Notes under the pieces: generated by a model
Told to the model about the DNA's origin: nothing
Databases searched by the model: none
Seen by the model: the letters and a program-made list of their open reading frames with translations, nothing else
Shown: piece by piece, positions 29,523-39,744 of the stretch
Layout of the letters: the number at the start of each line of letters is the position of its first letter
Position numbering within the stretch: position 1 is the stretch's first letter
Source of the DNA: Candidatus Saccharimonadota bacterium
Lineage (GTDB): Bacteria > Patescibacteriota > Saccharimonadia > Saccharimonadales > UBA4665
Length of the DNA stretch: 60,201 nt
Reading direction: 5' to 3'
Assembly (NCBI GenBank): GCA_027371845.1
Contig: DAHXLD010000017.1
Location: forward strand, 1 to 60,201
Translations under genes and position numbers: made by a program

Positions 29523-30786
29523 TATTTATCCAATGAATATAGGCATTATACCATCCACCATATCTAGAATTAGCATAAGAATTACACCACTCTAACTGGG
29601 TAATGGGATTAGTTGCCCAATCAGATCCAGCGCTAGACATTTTATAACCTGGGGTTGCTTGACATAATCCGTATCCATTAGGAGTATAGGCGTTATCGGG
29701 AATGGCTGGACAATAATGTTCTCCCTGAGCTTTAGTTGGGCACCACCCAGATTCATGACTAATGATATAGTCAGCGTATTGATAATCAGTAGAAGATATG
29801 CCCGCTAAAGCCATATCCCCTTTTATGCCGCTTAGGCTGGTTCCTTCAACCACTATTTCAGTAACTGGTTGAATAGTTATAATCGTCTGAAGACTAGTAG
29901 TATTGACTACAATCTTATTTTGGGTTTGATCTTCGTAGGTAATGACCTCCTGTCCAGCCGAACCTTGCTGTCTAATAGCACTGGTGCCATAAGCTAAGCT
30001 CGAAGAATAAATTGTCTGGATTGGCATTGGAATAGCTTGGGTAATGGTCGTAATTTTTATTCCCTGTCTGACAATATAGACTACTTGATTCGAAGTAATG
30101 GGAGAGTTCAAGGCGGGCAATACTTTATCTTTTGGAGCTAACTTAATATGCTCCTTTTTTATAAGCTCGGCGACCGTTTTAGCGTGGGTTCTAATTAGGA
30201 TATTTTTACCATACAGGTTGAGGTTGATAGGAGTGGCTGGATTAATGATTATACTTTGACCAATAACTCCGCTTTTTAAAAAGTTGGTTGATGGCGTGGC
30301 CGAAACATAATCTTCTGGGTAGACATTAACCCCCGATTGCTGAACGACTGCTCTTGGAGTTGTGGCAGCTGAATAGGTGAAGACTACCCCGCTGGGCGTA
30401 TCGATCGCAACCGGTTTAGCCCTAAAAATATTTATTCTAAAATCATCCTGGTTTATTTCTGTATTTAAAGCGGGTTCAACAACGTCCCCATGATGTAAAA
30501 TGATCTTAAGTTTTTTCAAAAGTATACCAACAGTTTTATCTTTAGTTGGAACAACTTGTTGCACCCCATCATGAGAAATAATTACTATTTTAGAATTAGA
30601 TATAACTCTTATTGTCCTTGTGTTCTGGATAAAATGATAAAGGACTAAAGTCATTAGACTTAGAGATATTATCGTAATAACCGGGACCTTAACTCCTGGA
30701 TGTTTAATAATATGTTTAAATCTTCTAAACTGGCGTCTTTTAAATCGTACTAGCTTATATAACAATGATCTTTTATTTAGTCTCAT
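29509..30786 (-). CDS. Rpf/YabE-like cell wall protein with DUF348/G5-like and lytic transglycosylase-like domains
   Basis: N-terminal TM, DUF348-like repeats, G5-like segment (EVITYEDQTQNKIVV...), C-terminal YIISHESGWCPTKAQGEHYCP...GYGLCQATPGYKM...WCNSYANSRYGGW; adjacent to rsmA. Confidence 0.85.
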   Translation of the reverse strand: MRLNKRSLLYKLVRFKRRQFRRFKHIIKHPGVKVPVITIISLSLMTLVLYHFIQNTRTIRVISNSKIVIISHDGVQQVVPTKDKTVGILLKKLKIILHHGDVVEPALNTEINQDDFRINIFRAKPVAIDTPSGVVFTYSAATTPRAVVQQSGVNVYPEDYVSATPSTNFLKSGVIGQSIIINPATPINLNLYGKNILIRTHAKTVAELIKKEHIKLAPKDKVLPALNSPITSNQVVYIVRQGIKITTITQAIPMPIQTIYSSSLAYGTSAIRQQGSAGQEVITYEDQTQNKIVVNTTSLQTIITIQPVTEIVVEGTSLSGIKGDMALAGISSTDYQYADYIISHESGWCPTKAQGEHYCPAIPDNAYTPNGYGLCQATPGYKMSSAGSDWATNPITQLEWCNSYANSRYGGWYNAYIHWINNGNW

Positions 30787-30859
30787 ATGATAACAGACGT
30801 AGAAATTAGATAGTTGGGAAAGAATAATTAGCTACGCGCTTAATTAATTGTATCAGATA

Positions 30860-31333
30860 TTAAGATTTAATTTTTAATTTTTGAACAAAGATTATGGTCT
30901 GATCTTCAAATAAATTAGGATTTTTAATAATATCTTTAACCTTAAACCATTTAATATCTACAATTTCTAGTTTTTTAACTATTTCGGTTGCTGGTTTTTG
31001 GTTAAAAGTTGTCTTATAAAATATCAAGAAACGCCTAAAGATTAAATATTTATCAGTGTATTGAGATACTTTAACAATATTTTTATTCCCAAGATTAATG
31101 CCAGTCTCTTCATAAACTTCTCTTTTAACAGATTCTAGATCGCTTTCTTTCCTCTTAATGCCCCCGCCCGGGAAACCCCACTTATTATCTGACAACCAAG
31201 ATTTAACCATTAAGATTTGATCATTGCATACTATTGCCACTCTACTTCGCCTTGAGTTATTCAAAAGTAAATAAATTATAGGTTTTGAAAATGCAAAGAT
31301 GACGTTTCCCGTTCTTAAGAAAAGTTCTCTCAT
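30860..31333 (-). CDS. NUDIX hydrolase
   Basis: GFPGGGIKRKESDLESVKREVYEETGINLG Nudix box. Confidence 0.95.
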   Translation of the reverse strand: MRELFLRTGNVIFAFSKPIIYLLLNNSRRSRVAIVCNDQILMVKSWLSDNKWGFPGGGIKRKESDLESVKREVYEETGINLGNKNIVKVSQYTDKYLIFRRFLIFYKTTFNQKPATEIVKKLEIVDIKWFKVKDIIKNPNLFEDQTIIFVQKLKIKS

Positions 31334-33459
31334 ATCTTCTCAATCTTGGCAAAACTTAAATTTATTTTTTTAAGACCCTTACCCTTAAAATAAATAGCGG
31401 CAAAGTCTCCTTCAAGTTCCATTACGGTACCTCGGCCAAAATAATCGTGATTTATTTGATCGCCAATATTTAATTCAGGGAGAATCCAAACTTCGTCGTT
31501 CGAAGGCTTTAAATCTTTAGGCTCAAACGAATAATAGGGTTCTTTATCTTGCAAAAACTCAGCATCAATATCTTCTAAGAAACGACTAGGCGGATTATGT
31601 TGAATACCTCCGTAAAGCATTCGAGAAGCTGCATAAAGCATATAAAGTTCTTTCTTCGCTCTGGTCATACCAACATAACAAAGCCTTCTTTCTTCCTCCA
31701 TTTCGCTAGCCTCATATAAGGATCTCGAGTGTGGGAATAATGTTTCTTCCATGCCGCACATAAAGACAATTTCAAATTCTAATCCTTTGGCCGAATGTAG
31801 TGTCATTAAGGTTACAGAATTCTTAGAATCCTTAATGGAATCTAGATCAGATATTAAAGCAACTTCTTCCAAGAATCCGGATAAACCAAGTTCTTGATAT
31901 TCACTGGCCACACTCAGTAACTCTTTAACGTTTTCTTTACGGGACTCTCCCTGAACGGTACCATCATCTAGATACCTATAGTAGTCCAGTCTTCGAATTA
32001 AGGAATCTATTAAACCGCTCAACTGAGTTGTGCCCTCAATCTTTCTTAAGCTACTTAATATATCGAAAAGACTACTCAATCCTTCTTGGGCTTTTTTAGA
32101 CAAGTCCTGACATTCATTAATTAACTCTAGAGCCCTTAAAATGCTCCCCTTCTGTTCAGCAAACTCCCAAAACATATTTAAATTTTTAGGTCCTAGAGAT
32201 CTTCTCGGGACGTTAATAATCCTTTCTAAAGATGCCCTGTCTTCGGGTTGATAGATTAATCTTAGATAAGCGATTATATCTTTTATTTCTTTTCGTTCAT
32301 AAAACTTAACCCCTCCAACAATACGATAATTAACCCCGTGCCTTACAAAAGCTTCTTCTAAAGATCGGCTTTGAGCATTTGTTCGATAAAGTACGGCAAA
32401 ATCATTTAATTTTCGATGCCCTAAATTAAGACCCTCTTTAATCTTATTAATGATGAAATCAGCTTCGGCTCTTTCGTTATTAACTTGAACGACCTGAACT
32501 GGTTGACCGCTAACTTGATCGGTCCATAATTTCTTATCGCTCCTATTGTCGTTTTTGGAAATAACGGCATAAGCCGCATCAAGAATTTCTTTTGTGGATC
32601 GGTAATTTTGTTCCAATTTAATAATTTTGGTGTTTGGAAAGTCTTTTTCAAAATTTAAGATATTTCTAAAATCAGCCCCTCGCCAACTATATATGCTTTG
32701 CCAGTCATCGCCCACTACGGCAATATTAAGATTTTTGGAGCTTAATAGTTTAACTAACTTATACTGAGAGGCATTGGTGTCCTGATACTCGTCTATTAAT
32801 ATGTATTTGAATTTATCTTGCCACTTCTTTCGAACTTCTCGATGTTGGCTAAATAATTTGACGGTTTTCGATATTAAATCATCAAAGTCTAAAGCGACAG
32901 CAGTTTTTAATTCTTTTTCATATTTAGGATATATTTCAACGGCAATCTTTTGAGTAGGATTAAATGCTAGGTTTTTTACTTCCGAGGGTTCGAGCATTTC
33001 GTTCTTAGTGTTACTAATAAAATTAAGAACTTCTCTTTTAGAGTATTCCTTTTCGCTTATACCCATATTCTTAAAAATTCTTTTAATTACTGAAAGTTGA
33101 TCACTTTCATCGAATATCACAAAGTTTTTAGGTATTTTTAAAAACGTACCATCTTCTCTTAAAATTCTTACACATATGCTATGGAAGGTTCCCATAAACG
33201 GCATGAAATGATAGTTGTTTGGAGTTTTTAATAAATTAGATATCCTTTCTCGCATTTCACTTGCAGCTTTATTGGTAAAAGTAACGGCTAATATTTGATC
33301 AGGGGTAGCTAGATGCTCCAAAAGAATATAGGCTATTCTATGAACTAAGGTTTTAGTCTTACCACTGCCAGCTCCTGCCTGTATCAATAAAGGACCTTCA
33401 GTTGAGGTAACGGCATCTTGTTGTTGGCTATTTAAGCCAACTAATAAGTCTTCAAACAT
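31330..33459 (-). CDS. UvrD/PcrA-type superfamily 1A DNA helicase
   Basis: LNSQQQDAVTSTEGPLLIQAGAGSGKTKTLVHRIAYIL, FDDLI, LIDEYQDTNASQY, GDDWQSIYSWRGAD, TLHSAKGLEF, VGMTRAKKEL. Confidence 0.97.
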   Translation of the reverse strand: MFEDLLVGLNSQQQDAVTSTEGPLLIQAGAGSGKTKTLVHRIAYILLEHLATPDQILAVTFTNKAASEMRERISNLLKTPNNYHFMPFMGTFHSICVRILREDGTFLKIPKNFVIFDESDQLSVIKRIFKNMGISEKEYSKREVLNFISNTKNEMLEPSEVKNLAFNPTQKIAVEIYPKYEKELKTAVALDFDDLISKTVKLFSQHREVRKKWQDKFKYILIDEYQDTNASQYKLVKLLSSKNLNIAVVGDDWQSIYSWRGADFRNILNFEKDFPNTKIIKLEQNYRSTKEILDAAYAVISKNDNRSDKKLWTDQVSGQPVQVVQVNNERAEADFIINKIKEGLNLGHRKLNDFAVLYRTNAQSRSLEEAFVRHGVNYRIVGGVKFYERKEIKDIIAYLRLIYQPEDRASLERIINVPRRSLGPKNLNMFWEFAEQKGSILRALELINECQDLSKKAQEGLSSLFDILSSLRKIEGTTQLSGLIDSLIRRLDYYRYLDDGTVQGESRKENVKELLSVASEYQELGLSGFLEEVALISDLDSIKDSKNSVTLMTLHSAKGLEFEIVFMCGMEETLFPHSRSLYEASEMEEERRLCYVGMTRAKKELYMLYAASRMLYGGIQHNPPSRFLEDIDAEFLQDKEPYYSFEPKDLKPSNDEVWILPELNIGDQINHDYFGRGTVMELEGDFAAIYFKGKGLKKINLSFAKIEKI

Positions 33460-33500
33460 CTCTTTATTCTAGCAATTTTTTAAATTAATTTACTATTATT

Positions 33501-34304
33501 TTAGAGTTTAATTAGGCCTGAACTTGAAGCGACATAAAGCCATACAGCAATTAAGGCTAAGCTTAATATTATGCCCGCAATCACAAAATGTTTTGTTTTT
33601 CTTTTCTGAGATCTATTTATTGGTAAGAAATATTGTTTACTTTCGACCATTCGATCAATCTCTAGTTGTCGTTGCTGTTCTTCCTGCTCTTTAAGCTGAG
33701 CAAGTTTTTCTTCACTAGACTCATTAACTTGTTTTTTATTTATTAAAGAGTTGTTAGAGTATTCCTCATTTGGCTCTAAAGAAGCGTTCTCGTTAGTTGT
33801 CGTATCGTTTTTAGGAGGCTCGTTTTTTTCATCGGTCGGTTCGGGGGTATTAGTTATCTCAATGTTCGAATCTTGATCTTTGATGGTAGGGGTTACATTT
33901 TCTTTTAAGTCTTCAGTTGTCTCTTCTACGACGGGTTTTGAATCACCTTGTTCTTGTTCTTGTTGCTGGGAGCTTTGAGAATCAACAATGTTTAAGCTAC
34001 TATCTGCATTTTGATCTTGATTAAGCTGATCTTGGTCCTTGTCAACTGGGTTTTCTTTTAGGTTGTCTCGAATTGGCTCAATATTAATCTTTCTGGATAA
34101 AGTCTTTGGAAGCTCAGGCGGTCCCGTAGGCTGTTCCTGGCTAATCGTATCATCCATATCTACATTGGAGTTATCGCTTATCATAGGGTCTTTTAAAATA
34201 GGCTTGGACTTAATTATTATGTTCTTAGAAGATTCTGATGGTTTAGTTGAACCAGGATTAGAAACATCCATTACTTTTTTGTCATTTTTATTGTTTAGAG
34301 CCAT
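33501..34304 (-). CDS. Disordered acidic protein with C-terminal TM anchor
   Basis: 267 aa, Q/E/D/N-rich low complexity, one C-terminal hydrophobic helix. Confidence 0.7.
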   Translation of the reverse strand: MALNNKNDKKVMDVSNPGSTKPSESSKNIIIKSKPILKDPMISDNSNVDMDDTISQEQPTGPPELPKTLSRKINIEPIRDNLKENPVDKDQDQLNQDQNADSSLNIVDSQSSQQQEQEQGDSKPVVEETTEDLKENVTPTIKDQDSNIEITNTPEPTDEKNEPPKNDTTTNENASLEPNEEYSNNSLINKKQVNESSEEKLAQLKEQEEQQRQLEIDRMVESKQYFLPINRSQKRKTKHFVIAGIILSLALIAVWLYVASSSGLIKL

Positions 34305-35081
34305 TTACTCTTTTCCCCTTATTAAATAAGCTTTGTTAATAATTTTCGCGAATTCTAAATAATTCAAACTAGCGCCCCCAATTAAAGCGCCATCACAATT
34401 CTCTAGGGCTAAATAGCCTGAAACGCTATCGGGATTAACGCTTCCTCCATATAGAATCCTGACTTCTTCGGCTACTTTTGAGCCATAAAGTTCAGATATT
34501 TGATAAACTATAAAGTCAATAACTCTTTGGATATCTTGAGGTTTAGCCACCTCTCCTTGAAATGTACTTATAGCCCAAATCGGTTCATAGGCTATCACAA
34601 TGCCTCGAACTTCTTCGGCCGTTAAATTACTTAAGGCCGTTATCAACTGATCGTGGATTACTCTTTTAGTTTCACCGGCTATTCTTTCAGCTTTGGTTTC
34701 ACCAATACATAAAATTGGAGTCAGACCGTTACGATAACAAGCCGAGACCTTATCTCTAACGGTTTCTAAATCTTCATGAAAGTATAATCGTCTTTCGCTA
34801 TGACCAATTATGACGTACTTAACTAGATCTCTTAACATCGTAAAGCTAACTTCTCCAGTAAAAGCTCCCTCGTCCTTAAAGTAAGCATTTTGAGCAGCCA
34901 GTTTAATTTTGCGGTGATCTACCTCTAAACTCAGTGGTTGAATTGCTAAAAAAGAAGGAGCAATAACAACCTCAATATTACGATGAACCGGAACTTCTTT
35001 ATTAAAACGGTTTATATATATACTCGCTGAAGAGACGTTGAGGTGCATTTTCCAATTGGCTACGATAAGATTTTTCTTCAT
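34305..35081 (-). CDS. tpiA: Triosephosphate isomerase
   Basis: VANWKMHLN, IIGHSERR, AYEPIWAIST, ILYGGSVNPD, GALIGGASL. Confidence 0.97.
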   Translation of the reverse strand: MKKNLIVANWKMHLNVSSASIYINRFNKEVPVHRNIEVVIAPSFLAIQPLSLEVDHRKIKLAAQNAYFKDEGAFTGEVSFTMLRDLVKYVIIGHSERRLYFHEDLETVRDKVSACYRNGLTPILCIGETKAERIAGETKRVIHDQLITALSNLTAEEVRGIVIAYEPIWAISTFQGEVAKPQDIQRVIDFIVYQISELYGSKVAEEVRILYGGSVNPDSVSGYLALENCDGALIGGASLNYLEFAKIINKAYLIRGKE

Positions 35082-35124
35082 AATGCTATTCTAATATTTT
35101 AACAAAAAGCTTAAGTATTTTATA

Positions 35125-36408
35125 CTATTTATCTAATAGCGCCTCGACCCCGGGCAATTTATGGCCAGACATAAGTTCTAGACTAGCTCCTCCGCCCGTA
35201 GATAAGTGATTAACGGCGTCATTTAGGTGACGACTCTCAATATATCCAACGGTATCCCCTCCACCTACTACGCTAAACGGTTTTTTACCAAAATCTCCCA
35301 TTAAAGACTGAATTATTAAATCTGTACCGTGAGCATACGGCCCAACTGGATCATGATAACCCTGTACTTCTGTTACTCCCATTGTTCCATTCCATATTAA
35401 GGTATTAGAAAGTTGCAATGCTCCAGCAATAAAAGCTCCGCTAAATGGTCCTATGTCTAAAATTAGTTCATCCTCGGCTATCTTAGCTGTTTGAATAGAA
35501 GGTTTTTTAGGATAAGATTCGATGTCAGATATTACGTTGGTAGACCAATCAACAATTCTAGTATTAATATTTGGAGCCATTTTTTTAGAAACAACTCCGT
35601 CAAACGGTAAACAAAAAATAAAATCTCTAGCTTTTTTAGTTTTTGCAACTTTGGCTAAAATATCTTTGGCAATTGGAATATCTTGCTTATCATAAATACT
35701 TCTTCCAATTTCTATCCCAAGGGCCGCTAAAAAAGTATTGGCCATGGCTCCTCCGATAGCCATAAAATCGGCTATTTCAACAAATCTGTTAATTATGTCT
35801 ATCTTATCTGATACTTTAGCTCCTCCAACAATAGTAGCTAATGGCCTTTTGGGGTTCTTTAAAACTTCGCTAATTATATCGACTTCTTTCTCTAACAAGA
35901 ATCCAGCAACCGAGGGTAATTCCTTGGTGATTGCCGAAGTTGAAGCATGGGACCTATGGACTACTCCAAAAGCATCTTGAACAAATACTTCAGAATATTT
36001 AGCTAATTCATGAGCAAAGTTTTGGTCGTTATTCTCTTCTTCTTTATGAAAACGGAGGTTTTCCAATAACAATATATGGCCACTAGTCAACTTTTGTTTG
36101 GCGTTCTCAACCTTGTCGCCGATACAGTCCGTCACAAACTCAACTGGTTTATCTAATAACTCCTGAAGTCTTTTAGCCACCGGAAAAAGACTGAATTCGG
36201 GATTAGGTTTTCCTTGAGGACGCCCTAAATGAGAACATATTACTATTTTGGAATTTTGGTTAAGTAAATATTTAATTGTATCTAAAGATTGAACTATCCT
36301 ATAATCGTCAGTGATCTGACCATTTTTAATAGGAACATTATAATCAGTCCTGAGCAATACAGACTTACCTTTTAAATTAATATCCCTAATTGTTTTTTTT
36401 ACGAACAT
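35125..36408 (-). CDS. pgk: Phosphoglycerate kinase
   Basis: LRTDYNVPI, CSHLGRPQG, LLENLRFHKEEE, VVGGGDTVGY, STGGGASLELMSG. Confidence 0.97.
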   Translation of the reverse strand: MFVKKTIRDINLKGKSVLLRTDYNVPIKNGQITDDYRIVQSLDTIKYLLNQNSKIVICSHLGRPQGKPNPEFSLFPVAKRLQELLDKPVEFVTDCIGDKVENAKQKLTSGHILLLENLRFHKEEENNDQNFAHELAKYSEVFVQDAFGVVHRSHASTSAITKELPSVAGFLLEKEVDIISEVLKNPKRPLATIVGGAKVSDKIDIINRFVEIADFMAIGGAMANTFLAALGIEIGRSIYDKQDIPIAKDILAKVAKTKKARDFIFCLPFDGVVSKKMAPNINTRIVDWSTNVISDIESYPKKPSIQTAKIAEDELILDIGPFSGAFIAGALQLSNTLIWNGTMGVTEVQGYHDPVGPYAHGTDLIIQSLMGDFGKKPFSVVGGGDTVGYIESRHLNDAVNHLSTGGGASLELMSGHKLPGVEALLDK

Positions 36409-36505
36409 CCCACCCGTTTTCTTTACTTTTACTGTATTTAATTATTACACATCCAAATTTAATTTTCTATTTATAATATGTTCGGATGATTAAAGAACTA
36501 TTATC

Positions 36506-36997
36506 TTAGGGCATTTTGTCGTGGATAAAATTATATTTGAATATTTGATTATTATTAATTATCCGAGTATCGACTTCATCATAACCGACCCTATTCATTT
36601 CACTAATCGTAAAACTAGTTTGGTTAACTTTAATAACGAAGGCAACGTGTCCTAAACCTCCCGGAGCATTAGGGTCCTGCATTATAGACCCAATAGTTGG
36701 AGTTTGATTAACTAAATAACCGGCTTTAATGGCATTTTTAGCCCAATCAATGGCATTGCCCCAATTATTAGGAATAGGATCCTTTAATTTAAATCTGAGT
36801 AAATAAACCCAATAAGTACAGTTTCCAAAAGCATATTTGTCATTTGAAAGAATCGGACCCGTATATATATAAATGTTTTGATTTTTGAAATATTTATTAT
36901 CTAGAGCTGATAGATTAGTAATTGAAGAAAGAGTAATTACTGGCAACAACACCACTAGAAACATAACAGTACTAATAATTAATACTGGATGTTTCAT
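36506..36997 (-). CDS. Secreted CHAP domain protein
   Basis: Signal-like N-terminus; FGNCTYWVYLLR...NNWGNAIDWAKNA...GGLGHVAFVI; resembles the CHAP of 7623-8768. Confidence 0.85.
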   Translation of the reverse strand: MKHPVLIISTVMFLVVLLPVITLSSITNLSALDNKYFKNQNIYIYTGPILSNDKYAFGNCTYWVYLLRFKLKDPIPNNWGNAIDWAKNAIKAGYLVNQTPTIGSIMQDPNAPGGLGHVAFVIKVNQTSFTISEMNRVGYDEVDTRIINNNQIFKYNFIHDKMP

Positions 36998-38694
36998 TTA
37001 GATTGACTCATTATTTCAAACGGATCGGTTGTTATTATGGGGTGTTCTTTTAAGGATGACATTATTCTAACGGCTACGTGAGCTTGATCAACAATCATTA
37101 AAGCTTCGCCTTTATCAGAATTCAATAAGTAGTTATACTCATACTCGCTTAAATTAAAATCTTTAAATACCTCCTTGATAGTGGTGCTATCCTGGCGCAT
37201 TAAGATTCGAAGAGAGCTCTGAGAAGCTATAACTTTCCCAAAAGGATTATTCAAAAAGTCACTAGCTTGTTGAGAGATAATATTAACTCCAAGAAAATAT
37301 TTACGGGCTCTTCTAACTAAGCCAGAAATAAATTTAGCGCTTGCTTTATGTTCTAATAATATCCAGGCTTCATCTATAACAAGAAGGCTCTTTTGGGTTT
37401 TGTTCTGAACTTTTGTAGTGACAAAGTTTGAGATTATTATCATCATAATTGGCCTAATGTTTTCAGACAAATCTTTAATATTAAATACAACCAATCGATT
37501 GTTTAAATCAATATTCGTTTTTTTATTAAAAATGTCTTTAAGTGATCCATTGACAAATTTTTCCATTCTTTTAGCAAATTTGTCTTGTTTCAATTTAATT
37601 AGAATTAAATATAGATCCTTAAGTAACGGCTCTTTTAGAGATTTCGAATTATATATTTGAAGTAAAGCTTTATCTAAGGCCGCCTTTTCGTCACTACTCA
37701 AACCGTCGACCATCAAACTAATCACCGCCATAAGATCTTGGATACTTTGATTGGCATTCTTTTTTAAATGCTTCCCCTTCAATACATCTAAGGGATTAAT
37801 GACGTCTTTAGAGTTAGCCGAAATCTTTATATAACTACCCCGAACTGAGTCGCAAATTTCTTGATATTCATTTTCAGGATCAATAACTATTACATTAACT
37901 CCGTCACTAAGTTGCCTTAAGATTTCAATTTTTGAGAGATAACTCTTACCGCTTCCCGATTGAGCAAAGATTATTGAATTGGCATTCTGAAGTTTAAATC
38001 GATCAATAATTACTAAAGAATTGTTACTTCTATTGACGCCGTAAATAACGCCACTAGAATGGGCTAATTCATTAGACATAAAAGGAAAGGTTAAAGCCGA
38101 TGAACTACTATCTAAATTCCTTTTTATATTTAGTTCGTCATCGGCTCTTGGGAGTATGCTTTGCAAGGCCTGTAACTGTCGATAACGAGCAATTTTTACA
38201 AAAAATAATTTTGACGACAAGGTAGATTCAAGAATATCTGTCGTTTTATTAAGATTATTTAAAGAATCAGCTCTTAAGGCAATATATATTCCAATTTGAA
38301 ATAATTTTTGTTGGCCTCTTAAAATTTTATCTCTTAAGGTGACGGCCGACTCTAAAGGGTCGGTAATCTCAGAACCGATTATCTTACCATCGGTAATCAT
38401 CGATCTTTTTATCGATTCGAGTTCAGTTATTTTTCTGTTTAGTTTGGGTAGAGCATTAATAGAGGCTATTTCTTGAAAATGATAACTAACATCGCAGTCA
38501 TAGGGAAAACTTATCAGATCATCTAACCAGCCACTCGATGCTACGAACGGATATCCTAACAAATATAAAGTTCTAATGTAAGTATTATCTAAAACTAGAT
38601 GATCAATATCTTCGTAAAGTCCACTATAAGAAAATCTTTCAGTTATATGTTCTTTACCCTTAAATAAGAGATCCTTTTTATAGATTTTAGTCAT
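36994..38694 (-). CDS. VirB4/TraC-like T4SS ATPase, ATPase part
   Basis: NSIIFAQSGSGKSYLSKIEILRQ, VNVIVIDPENEYQEIC, LLVIDEAWILLEH, GVNIISQQASDFL. Confidence 0.92.
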   Translation of the reverse strand: MTKIYKKDLLFKGKEHITERFSYSGLYEDIDHLVLDNTYIRTLYLLGYPFVASSGWLDDLISFPYDCDVSYHFQEIASINALPKLNRKITELESIKRSMITDGKIIGSEITDPLESAVTLRDKILRGQQKLFQIGIYIALRADSLNNLNKTTDILESTLSSKLFFVKIARYRQLQALQSILPRADDELNIKRNLDSSSSALTFPFMSNELAHSSGVIYGVNRSNNSLVIIDRFKLQNANSIIFAQSGSGKSYLSKIEILRQLSDGVNVIVIDPENEYQEICDSVRGSYIKISANSKDVINPLDVLKGKHLKKNANQSIQDLMAVISLMVDGLSSDEKAALDKALLQIYNSKSLKEPLLKDLYLILIKLKQDKFAKRMEKFVNGSLKDIFNKKTNIDLNNRLVVFNIKDLSENIRPIMMIIISNFVTTKVQNKTQKSLLVIDEAWILLEHKASAKFISGLVRRARKYFLGVNIISQQASDFLNNPFGKVIASQSSLRILMRQDSTTIKEVFKDFNLSEYEYNYLLNSDKGEALMIVDQAHVAVRIMSSLKEHPIITTDPFEIMSQSK

Positions 38695-39350
38695 TACTTA
38701 CTCCGTTCAATTATTAAAGAATGGTATTCATCATAGTCTTTTAAAGTTTTAACGGGGTATAGACGAGCTTCGGTAAAATTATAAAAGCTATAGAATAAAT
38801 CAATTATTTCGAGAGTATTTATTATTCTCGATGAGATATTTAGTTTAGCTAAATTTTTAGATATGAGTTCTGAGCGAAGTTTCAATTGTTGTTTAATGTT
38901 TTCGAAATCAGTTTTATAACTTAAATCTAAGGGTACGATAATGTAAAAAGATTTATTTAATATTTTATTAGATTTAATTAGTTCATTAATAAAGGATTTT
39001 TGATCTTCAAGTTGTTCTTTATAGATAGAATCACTTTCTAAACTAATTTTTGAATCAATAGTCTCTAAATAGTCTTCAATGTTAGTTTGACGAGTACGAA
39101 TTAATATTTGAATGCTAAAATTTAAAGAATTTAAAAAACTTTCATAATTATCGATAACATTATCCTGCTCAAATTCACTTTTAAGTTGAAAATTAATTGA
39201 AGATACTTGGATTATTTGTCGATATTTATTTTTATTAATCTTTAGAACGCCGTCTTTTATGTCCGAAATGTCTATTTGTTTTTTAGAAGAGCTTAAACTT
39301 TTATTATTTAATAAATTGAACATAAACTCCTCCTTTCTTCCCGTAGCCAT
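38694..39350 (-). CDS. VirB4 N-terminal-domain-like (TraC-like) protein; start probably internal
   Basis: Position between PrgI and VirB4 ATPase; INKNKYRQIIQVSSINFQL...SIQILIRTRQTNIEDYL resembles N-terminal VirB4 regions. Confidence 0.65.
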   Translation of the reverse strand: MATGRKEEFMFNLLNNKSLSSSKKQIDISDIKDGVLKINKNKYRQIIQVSSINFQLKSEFEQDNVIDNYESFLNSLNFSIQILIRTRQTNIEDYLETIDSKISLESDSIYKEQLEDQKSFINELIKSNKILNKSFYIIVPLDLSYKTDFENIKQQLKLRSELISKNLAKLNISSRIINTLEIIDLFYSFYNFTEARLYPVKTLKDYDEYHSLIIERSK

Positions 39351-39744
39351 AAGAAAAACTCAACTTTTTAAGGTTGTTTAACGAAGTATGATTAAGCTTT
39401 TGCGACCTTTCAGAAATTTTATTAAAACTTAGATCTTCTATAGGTTGATCATCTCTAATCAGAACAAAAGTTTTAGGTCTAAATTTATAGCCTAAAATAA
39501 GGCTTAAATATTCAATCAAAATGTGTCCTTTATACTTAAAAGATAAGGGCGTGATGATTAAGGAAAGAATAATTGCGATAATCATTTTTAAAAACGTAAA
39601 CTTAGCAAGTGGAGGTATAATTAAAAAAATAATCATCACTAAAATTAGATTAACGACTAGGATAATAATTTGCTTTAAGTTTAAAAAAGAGGTTATTTTA
39701 TCCTCGACAGACGTTATTTGAGCCGGTATGACTGTACTTCTCAT
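39304..39744 (-). CDS. PrgI family T4SS membrane protein (VirB3-like)
   Basis: QITSVEDKITSFLNLKQIIILV... two TM helices ...YLSLILGYKFRPKTFVL. Confidence 0.8.
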   Translation of the reverse strand: MRSTVIPAQITSVEDKITSFLNLKQIIILVVNLILVMIIFLIIPPLAKFTFLKMIIAIILSLIITPLSFKYKGHILIEYLSLILGYKFRPKTFVLIRDDQPIEDLSFNKISERSQKLNHTSLNNLKKLSFSYGYGKKGGVYVQFIK

